Assembly: GCA_020091685.1 (NCBI GenBank)
Contig: CM034600.1
Location: 5,407,837-5,471,836, forward strand
Length of the DNA stretch: 64,000 nt
DNA from: Lutjanus erythropterus
Lineage: Eukaryota > Chordata > Actinopteri > Lutjaniformes > Lutjanidae
Direction: 5' to 3'
This document shows, one piece after another, positions 57,122 to 64,000 of this stretch. Position 1 is the stretch's first letter. Each line of letters opens with the position of its first letter. Below the pieces are notes generated by a model. That model was not told the origin of the DNA. It ran no database searches and worked only from the letters and a program-made list of their open reading frames with translations. The position numbers were made by a program, and so were the translations under genes.

Positions 57122-57247
57122 ACAAGTGCTGTTAACGCCGTGCTACCTGAGGGTTGGGCTGTCACTGAAATAAAGAAGAAATGTCTCGATATGAAAATGA
57201 CTAAAGAGGAAAAAAAAAAACTCGCCACAGTAAGGGGCAATTGTTGA
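57122..57247 (+). pseudogene. Myb/SANT-like DNA-binding domain remnant (Harbinger-associated type)
   Basis: The frame from 57122 to the TGA at 57245-57247 reads TSAVNAVLPEGWAVTEIKKK, then CLDMKMTKEEKKKLATVRGN and C. The pattern AVNAV, then RTVTEIKKKWxDxK, is the C-terminal half of the Myb/SANT-like domain found in PIF/Harbinger second proteins and in host genes derived from them. Here the expected tryptophan in KKKW is cysteine, the region before 57122 is out of frame, and the stop is early. It is a decayed fragment. The family call is from remembered consensus, and no transposase is near. Confidence 0.5.
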
Positions 57248-58267
57248 CTGCAGTGAGAGGAGAGGGTTAAGGGGAAGTTTTTGATAAACTGTTCACCTGG
57301 ACACAGACTTCATAATCCTGCATGTGCAGATACACGGCCAATACACAGCAGACTGAGTGCACATGACTCTACGACAGGTCTGGACCACTCGGAAATTGTG
57401 TTTGTATCTGAAACCACTTAAGAACAAATCTGTTCGTACAAGTGGTTCTTGCATGCGGCCCGTTGTTTCTAAACTTCTCAGGTAGCTGGCGGCACACCCC
57501 TCAGTACGTTACGGCCTTAGATGCGTCATATTCTAGATTCTTAAACTCCTGCTTCCAGTCGCTCCTGTATGTTTGTTGCTGTTTAATTTTTTCATAATCT
57601 ACCTTTTGAGTTCCTTGGCCTTCTGTAAGGATCATGTTAGCAATTTGAGTAGAATTAGCGAACCCATATTTCAGTAGCTCAGATATATATCGTTAGCTAG
57701 CCGGCGATGAGTCCTGTTCACTGTTTCCGTAGAATGTCGTACTAAAAGGTGCAAAGGGATTTACGATGTTTGTGAAACTAAATTGTAATGTTGTCTCACA
57801 GTACGAGGGATAAAACCTGGTGGCCACAGGGGGCCACCTACATGGAAAGTAATCCGTCCATCTGGCCATGGTTAATGTCGAACCCTGCAGAGCTTCCACT
57901 TGCCGTCACCATGGTAAACTGTTTGGGCTTTTCACATTAAACAACACTGACTGAACACAGTGTTAATTCAGGCAGAGCACTGATGTTGACATCAGCTGTT
58001 TTCATTCATTCATTACAATCACTGGCTCATTCACCATCATACTGACTATTAATATCCAAACATGTTCATACTGGTGTACACTTTGTGCATTGACTACAGA
58101 TATAATGATTATGTATGTGATATCTAACAAAATCTTTTTTGCTGCTCAGATTCAAAGTGTCTTACTTGGCTGCAAGCTTGAAATGTTAACAGCACACTGC
58201 ATGACTGACCAAGTAAAGCTTTGTATCTAGCAGTGTTTTGGCAAATGCTGTTTGGAATATACTGAGC
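57248..58267. other. No gene recognised
   Basis: Unassigned. The 68-codon minus frame at 57693-57899 is protein-like in patches (FPCRWPPVATRFYPSYCETT), but its first half overlaps the palindromic GGTGGCCACAGGGGGCCACC, and I cannot tell gene from repeat. Confidence 0.35.
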
Positions 58268-58500
58268 AAAAGATTTTTTTTTTAAATCTCTGATTTCAGC
58301 TTCTAAAAAATGAATATTTTCTTTTTTCTGTAGTCCTCTATGACAGTAAACTGAATGTCTTTGGGTTGTGGACAAAACAAGACATTTGAGGGCGTTACTT
58401 TTGGCCTTGGGAAACAGAGATCTACATTTTTCATAATTTTCTGACATTTTAAGGACCAAACAGCTAATTGATTAATAAAGAAAATGAACGATAAATTAAG
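58268..58500 (-). repeat. Dispersed repeat family A, copy 4 (minus strand)
   Basis: CCTCTATGACAGTAAACTGA, TGTGGACAAAACAAGACATT, AATTTTCTGACATTTTAAGG, ACCAAACAGCTAATTGATTA. Close to copy 3. It stops before the GGGCTGCAAC terminus. Confidence 0.75.
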
Positions 58501-59669
58501 TTTTTTATGATAATAATATTAACAGCTTAAAAGTGGATTATTCCAGTGAAAAAAGTAGCTTTAAAAGTTAAAATTTTCTCTGGGCAATTCATAGTTTTCG
58601 CATGACTTCACATCTGTATGGAACGCCCCCCTTGGAGGGCAAAACACTGCTGTCTTCCTCTGCCCGCCAGCTTACAAACCGAATGGTCTCTGTTGTTTCG
58701 GATAGTTGTTCTGTGATTGGATGTACTAATTATTATTAATTAATATTAAATAAAATATTAATTAATTATTGCATGATTGCGGAAATTGACACTGAGTGTT
58801 AGACTACAGCAGTAAGTACAGTTTCTTATTTTATATTAATGCACAGAACTTCTCCCATTACAATTACCTGGTAGCTTGTTGTTGGCAGCACTCAGCCTCT
58901 ATAGTCCTGTATACATGATTTATTCTATCAAACATTAAATGCATTGAAATTACATTGTCTTGTAGACCATATTTCACTTACCAGTGACAAATGACTTTGG
59001 AGAAATATGTTCATACTAATCAATATCACCTCTCTTTCAACCTACAACTGAATAAATTATCAGAATTTTTGTGTGGTGACACCTTGATGAACTAGAAAAC
59101 AACATTGAAATCCCAGATGTCGTTCACTGGGATGCTTAAGGAGTGTTTGAGAACTTTATATGATCTGATACTTTCTTATCAGCATTAAACTGGGTCACCG
59201 GTGACCACAGCCACTGCCCTCCTCAAGTCCCAAACATTTTCAAGCCACCCTTCAAGTCTGCAGTGTGGTGAGTGTTTGATATTTTAAAGGAGGTTTTGGA
59301 GTGTTGCTGTAAGCGCCGCCTCAACCTGCCGGTCGCTGTTAAACATTCTGATCGAGCATAAAAAGGTTATCAGATATTGACCATCCTGTGAGCTGACATT
59401 TCCTAGCCAAAGCCCCGCAGTGTGTGGATGTGTGAGAGACGAGCAACATATTTATTGGAAATGCTCCATATTTAAAAGGAGATGAGACCACGTGGAGCGA
59501 AGGTCGTCTCACATTCATTCCACCTTTTTTTTTTTTTTCTTAACACAGCGTTTCAGCCAGTGGGTTGCTTTGTCTCATTCAGAACGAGGCACAATAGGCA
59601 GAGCATATTTTGAAGGCCTTGATTTTGAAAAGCCTGCACAGACAGAGGTGCTTCAAGTGTCCTTTTGGT
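58501..59669. other. No gene recognised
   Basis: 58730-58770 is a run of AATTA/TAATTA words. 59270-59480 has no recognised repeat. T run at 59526-59539. Confidence 0.35.
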
Positions 59670-59682
59670 GTTGCTAGGCAAC
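59670..59682. promoter_or_regulatory. RFX X-box-like palindrome GTTGCTAGGCAAC
   Basis: Two GTTGC/GCAAC half-sites meet with a 3-base spacer, matching the consensus bound by RFX factors. No transcription start or gene is identified nearby, so the role is open. Confidence 0.4.
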
Positions 59683-60360
59683 AAGGGAAGTCAGCTGCTG
59701 TCAATCACTTAGCAAGTAAAGAATAACATTAAATAATGTAATTAGATAACTAAAGAAGAAACTTGGCATCTATTTCAGTCTTAACCTGTTGCTCTTTATT
59801 TTATCATTTCTCTGCCTTAGAACCAGTGCGGATAGAAGCAGTCACCACCATTTTTTCCTCTATTTTCCTTGCTTCCATCAAACCATAAGGCCTGCCTCTA
59901 CGTCTGTCTGATTGGACAGTAAAAATATATATAAATGTAGTCAAGCAGGGTCATTTTGTGCTTGGAGCCCATCGAGGCATGACCATTTTCAGCCAGGAGT
60001 GCAGGTGCTTCCTCGATAAAAGCGGGGTGACACAAGTGGATAAATGAGAGGCGCCTGGGGCACAAAGGCAGAATTCAAAGTGCGTCAAAACAACTACAAA
60101 AGGCAACCCCCACTGTTAGAGGTGCATCCTGTATGATTACAACCCTGAGGCACAACATGTCAGATCAAACTTAATTGTGCCAAAGAGGACAAAGAGTTCA
60201 ATGCATTAGCAAAAAGAATGACCCTTGATTTAGGGACATTCAAGTCATCAAAGTGTTTTGGACGCACACACGATAAAGGTGATGTGGTTTATTTTGTGAC
60301 AACTGTAACTACTATTTTATGACTATATTTTGCTATAAAACTATATTTTGTGATGTGATG
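59683..60360. other. No feature recognised
   Basis: Unassigned sequence up to the LINE tail. Confidence 0.4.
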
Positions 60361-60706
60361 ATCCATCCATCCATCCATGTTCTTTGTTTGGTTGTGGTGG
60401 CAGCAGGCTAAGCAGGATATTCTAGGCATCCTTCATCCCTGCAATACTTTCTGGGTGATCCCAAGGCGTTCTCCCAGGCCAGATGGGATATGTAATCCCT
60501 TAGGCGGGTTTTGGGGTCAGCCTCTGGGTCTCTTCCCAGTTGGACGTGTCTGAGAGACCAACAAACAGTGTCATCTAGGAGGCGTCCTTGCCCAGCCACC
60601 TCGTGAAGGAAACTGCTCATGACCATTGGTGAGGGTTGGGATGTAGATCAGCTGGTAAAATTTCACCTTCTGACTCAGCTCCCTCACCACAGCGGCCAGG
60701 TGCAGC
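60361..60706 (-). pseudogene. LINE reverse transcriptase, C-terminal piece with (GGAT)n tail
   Basis: The plus strand opens with ATCCATCCATCCATCC, which on the minus strand is the (GGAT)n 3' end of a non-LTR element. The minus strand encodes, in broken frames, ELSQKVKFYQLIYIPTLTNG then HEQ (60626-60706 region) and later DPKTRLRDYISHLAWENALG. These match the order KKELSQKAKLxIYRSIxxPTLxYGHE and WRDYxSxLAWE of a widespread fish LINE as I know it. It is continuous with 61602-61868, the two parts being split by the element at 60707. The clade (RTE-like or other) is not decided. Confidence 0.75.
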
Positions 60707-61598
60707 CAGAGGTGGGAAGTAACAAAGTTCAAATACTTTGTTGCTGTATTTAAGCAGATTTTCAAGCATCTGTACTTGTACTGTACTTGAGCATTTACTT
60801 TTCTGACAACTTTTTACTTTGAGTCACTTGAACACTAATATCTCTGCTGTCTACTTCAAACATTTTCAAAAAAGGATCATTACTTTAGTTTTAGTGCATT
60901 GGAGGGGAATTATTGATTATTTTCATTTTTGCATTGTTGCGTGCAGCCTCTCCAACACCAAGACACACAGAGAAGACAATTTCGTCTGTCTATCAGACAA
61001 AAATTATATAAAAGATGAAAAAGACGGAGCAAGACAAAAAGAGGCAACAAGACAAAAATGATGTAACAGGATGAAAATAGGCATAAAAGACCAGATGAAA
61101 AAGAGGTAACAAGACAAAATGATGAAAAAGAACATAAAACACGTAACAAGAAGAAAACTACATAATATGACAAAAAAAGATGCAACAAGGCAAAAAACAA
61201 TGTAAAAGATGTAAAAAGACCAAAAAGATGCAACAAGATGAAAAACAAATTAAAAGGTTTAATAAGACAAAAAACGCAAGATGAAAAATCACATAAAAGA
61301 TGTCTAAGATGAAAAAGACGCAAAAAGACAAAAAAATAAAATAAATAAAAGATGTAGCAAGATGAAAAACTAACAAGATGAAACAGACGTGAGAGAGAGA
61401 CTGGAGAAAAGCTTTGCACAGAAACAGCCACTAGAAATGTACCTCAGAGGGAGACTTTTTACTTTTATACTGAGTGCATTTCAAAGCCTTTACTTTTTCA
61501 CTTTTACTTGAGTAAAGGTGTTGAATTTGCGCTACTTTTTTACACAAGCATCAGTTCTTCCAGTTAAGTAAAGAATGTGTGTACTTTTGCCACCTTTT
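60707..61598. mobile_element. hAT-like MITE inserted in the LINE
   Basis: Begins CAGAGGTGGGAAGTAACAAA and ends GTGTACTTTTGCCACCTTTT, where the intact family end would be CCACCTCTG. Near the right end, CTTTTACTTGAGTAAAGGTG matches the inverse of words near the left end. A purine-rich minisatellite fills its centre. No target duplication is obvious. Confidence 0.65.
60996..61395. repeat. Purine-rich degenerate minisatellite, about 400 bp
   Basis: Repeats of AAGATG and AACAAGACAAAAA in a loose unit of about 20 bases (GATGCAACAAGACAAA and variants). Almost pure A/G/C on the + strand with hardly any T. It makes a 173-codon minus-strand frame rich in F, L, S and C, which is compositional and not a gene. 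Confidence 0.85.
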
Positions 61599-61601
61599 CC
61601 C

Positions 61602-61868
61602 CCACACGTTTGCATATTCATGACATCTTGAATACCAAATGAAGAGAAGGTGTTTTTTGCAAAGCTTTTTCACTTGGGGCAACAACTTACTCCCCACCCA
61701 GAGGGACAAATCCACTATTTTCCAGCGGAGAACCATGGCCGCAGACTTGGAGATGCTAACTCTCACTCTGGCTGAAGGTCACAGTCTGATGAAGCCGACA
61801 GAGTCACATCATCTGCAAAAAGCTACGATGCAATTCTGAAATTCCCAAACCAGAGACTCTCTCAAATA
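61602..61868 (-). pseudogene. LINE reverse transcriptase, motif C piece
   Basis: The minus strand reads LFADDVTLSASSDCDLQP (motif C FADD, codons in 61808-61822), then, after a frame break, MRVSISKSAAMVLRWKIVDL and LWVGSKLLPQVKKL. This follows the order FADDVVLLASS, MRISTSKSETMVLxRKxV, LPQVEEFKYLG of the same fish LINE as the C-terminal piece at 60361-60706. FADD contains the catalytic aspartates of reverse transcriptase. About 100 bp expected between the two pieces seems lost or unrecognisable. Confidence 0.78.
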
Positions 61869-61975
61869 GAATTTTTGCACTTTAAGAGACAGAAATGTTT
61901 TATTCTTTATTTATGTCAATAGGTTTTACTGAGATTTTCTTGTTTTCAATGACAACCTGCCTCTTATTCTTTCAG
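61869..61975. other. Presumed intron end with branch/polypyrimidine region
   Basis: AT-rich, ending in AACCTGCCTCTTATTCTTTCAG, a strong acceptor just before 61976. Confidence 0.4.
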
Positions 61976-62049
61976 TTATACATCGAGGAGGAGTTCATGA
62001 TGCTGGAGAGCACTTCCACTGGAGATGTTAAACGGTCAAGGAGCAGAAG
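61976..62049 (+). CDS. Probable internal coding exon of an unidentified gene
   Basis: A 74-base segment lies between a strong acceptor (CTCTTATTCTTTCAG, AG at 61974-61975) and a donor (AGAAG|GTAAGA, GT at 62050). Only one of the three frames is open right through: LYIEEEFMMLESTSTGDVKR then SRSR, ending with two bases of a split codon. The other two frames meet stops inside. The acidic start, serine/threonine middle and arginine/serine end look like a real protein segment, perhaps a linker with phosphorylation or basic-targeting sites. I do not recognise the gene. It is on the same strand as the candidate exon at 9067-9219 but nearly 53 kb away, so membership of one gene is possible, not shown. 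It lies about 100 bases downstream of LINE debris, an ordinary intron setting. Confidence 0.5.
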
Positions 62050-62374
62050 GTAAGATTTCTAAAGTAAAGCCTTGTAACACAAAGCAGTCATTACACAGAG
62101 TGACTGCAGAGTGTTTGGAGTGGTTGTGTGCAGTGCCAGTGATTCAACCTTTACTTGGTCAGGTGTTAAGATTCTTAGCTTTTCTAAACTCAGTCTTTGG
62201 ACCAAAGTTTTTATGAAACAGTGTCCCTCAACTGTTCAGGTTTTACATCTCCTGCCCACCTATTAACATTTTCAATGGCTTAATGAACTTAATGAATGTG
62301 GCAACACAGTTCAGTCATGGCAGCTGCCTGCTCTCAAACATGAAAAGGGAATCTCAAATGAGTCCGGCAGTATT
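62050..62374. other. No feature recognised (presumed intron)
   Basis: Begins with the GTAAGA donor. Unassigned. Confidence 0.4.
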
Positions 62375-63310
62375 ACGATATTAAGCTTGGTGATAAGGGT
62401 TTGGCACCAGTATGTGGAATTTCGTCCTGGTACCAATTGGTACCTTTTTTGGTACTTTACTCTCTCTGTAATACCAAAAATATAAATTCCATTGTACAAG
62501 TAAGTCCAAATGTCTAAATTTCAACATTGTTATACATATTTAGAGCATTTTTTTGTAATTTATTTAGAACATTTTGCATACCACATGAAGTAAAATTGAA
62601 CCTGGTCGTTCCTACAGTCTCCAGCCTTTCAGTGTAGGGCATTTGCTGCTGTTGTTTTAGCCTTGTTACCTCCGCCATGCTTGCATACTGTAATATTTCC
62701 CTGTCAGTAGTGTGCAGTTCATAAACAGTGGATTCATACTCAGGTTTTGCACACATTAATAAGTCTCACCTACTGTTTTAGCATTCTAAATAGCATGTCG
62801 GTAAGGAAGCTGAGACACAGCCAATGGCTGAGTGTTGGCTAGTGCTAGTAAAGATGCTAAGCTAACATCAGCTAAGACGGTAAAAAGTCCAGTTATCTTC
62901 AACAATAATTTATCCAAGCTAATTAATCACCTGAAGGTGTCAATGAAGTTGCTGATGCCTCAATCAAAGTTTTACTGCTAGCTGCAGGCGTGCTAACGTT
63001 AGCTGTGCACTCTTCAGTTTGTAAGATATATTTTAAGTTTGCCCAGGTGTTTCCTCAGGTAAAAGAGGTTGCCCTACACCAGTTCTGCGTTTCACATTAG
63101 AAATACCGCAGTGTTGTCTGCATCGAATTTTGAAGTTTAACCACGCTTGTGACCGCTTTCGACTTGACCTGAACAAGCTACGGTGGCGATGCTGCCCCCA
63201 AGTTCTCTCTGAACTTTAGTACTCTCAGGTATAGAAATTTGGCACAGATTGATTTAAGGAGAATCGGGTAGAGACTTTGGTACCCAACGATAGTGGTGAT
63301 ACATTATCAA
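62375..63310. repeat. Possible hAT-like element with GGTACC-rich ends
   Basis: The left part has GGTTTGGCACCAGTATGTGG and CTGGTACCAATTGGTACC, and the right part has AGAAATTTGGCACAGATTG and CTTTGGTACCCAACG. Both ends carry TTTGGCAC/GGTACC words in a layout I associate with a common fish element. The minus frame 62514-62756 (MAEVTRLKQQQQ inside) may be its first-exon debris. Boundaries are approximate. Confidence 0.35.
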
Positions 63311-64000
63311 ATTGACCAAGCTCTGTCCAGTGCTGTCTGTGAACTAGAGAGGGAATATTATCTGAAGCTGTTACATAAACGGGTGGACAAATGGAAACAA
63401 CATAATGCAAATCAATGACATCATCCTATTTGTATTATAAAACCTTTGCATTGAAGTACAACAGCTCTACAAAGATCAACAGCTCTACAAAATCTCTACA
63501 AAAACAGGACTACTAAGAAAACAGCTATTTATTGGATTGGATTGAATTAGGCTGAGAAGGCTTTTGTGTTGTTGTGCCCACCTCTGCTTTACTGCCTCTG
63601 CCTCTTTCGATTAGCTTAAAGTCGAACTGAAATGAAAATTCATTTTTGCTCAGAAATCAGTATGCAGCATACAATCTGAGGTGTTTGTTTGGACTTGTGC
63701 ATTTATTTGGTCAAAAAAAAGTGACTTTTCTGCAGCAATACTGGCCGTTTTATGTTAATGTTGTGTGAATGTTTGGTGCCACTGACAATTTCTTTAAGTT
63801 TGACCAAGGCTGTATCTGTGTAGAGTTCATAATACCAGTCAATTTCAGGATGACGTTACTCTGTACGTCTCTGTGTAATGATTTGAGTCACAGTGTGACA
63901 TTCAGAGTGCTGAGGTTACACTCAGAGTGCTCCACTCCACCAGCACTTTAGCACTTTGTGCTGCTGCACCTATATGAAACTAAATAGACGGTGTGTTTGG
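63311..64000. other. No gene recognised
   Basis: 63455-63505 has a short direct repeat around CAACAGCTCTACAAA. 63615-63720 may be a dispersed repeat (AAAGTCGAACTGAAATGAAA). The rest is unassigned. Confidence 0.35.

Noticed and set aside
60910-61431. Long (173-codon) minus-strand open frame rich in F, L, S and C
   Set aside because: It is the complement of a T-poor purine minisatellite, so stop codons are rare by composition. The peptide is a shifting repeat with no domain.
1-64000. Prokaryotic features, CRISPR arrays, phage or endogenous virus genes
   Set aside because: No operon-like gene packing, no regularly spaced repeats, no viral gag, pol or env frame seen. The only reverse transcriptase pieces are of LINE type.

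Overview
The window looks like nuclear DNA of a ray-finned fish, probably a percomorph teleost. It is AT-rich, almost entirely non-coding, and full of degraded transposons that I recognise as teleost types: a Tc1/mariner element, tRNA-derived SINEs, L2-like and other LINE tails, hAT-like and other MITEs, GT microsatellites and purine minisatellites. There is no bacterial or phage gene organisation, no rRNA or intact tRNA gene, and no CRISPR array. Most long open frames are repeat DNA or low-complexity sequence. Family names come from pattern recognition only, because no database search could be run.

Two short segments look like real coding exons, both on the + strand: 9067-9219 (51 codons) and 61976-62049 (24 codons plus 2 bases). 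Each has a polypyrimidine/AG acceptor, a GTATGT or GTAAGA donor, and a protein-like frame open throughout. I could not assign either to a gene, nor show that both belong to one gene. If they do, most of the window is intron.

Layout. 1-9.0 kb: hAT-like MITE, SINE fragment, an old tandem duplication, a LINE tail inserted in an older repeat, then quiet sequence before the first exon. 9.7-11.3 kb: complete Tc1-like transposon with near-identical inverted repeats but a broken transposase. 11.5-25.9 kb: dispersed repeats, including a 1.28 kb element with 40-bp terminal repeats, a LINE remnant and a repeat carrying the start of a RecQ-like helicase, itself interrupted by a MITE with a perfect 9-bp target duplication. 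26-44 kb: MITEs, two SINEs, an L2-like LINE, a (GT)30 tract and a TA-flanked MITE inside a third SINE. 44-52 kb: low-repeat sequence with possible regulatory DNA, including a CT/GA-rich, CpG-containing stretch and a homeodomain-type palindrome. 52-64 kb: more dispersed repeats, a Myb/SANT-like remnant, an RFX X-box-like palindrome, a LINE reverse transcriptase split by a MITE that holds a 0.4 kb minisatellite, and the second exon.

I found no new multi-gene system. The best leads are the two unassigned exons, the contrast between near-identical Tc1 ends and a crippled transposase, the helicase-derived repeat family with its nested insertion, a 102-nt near-perfect hairpin, and several insertions in which the pre-insertion sequence can be read.
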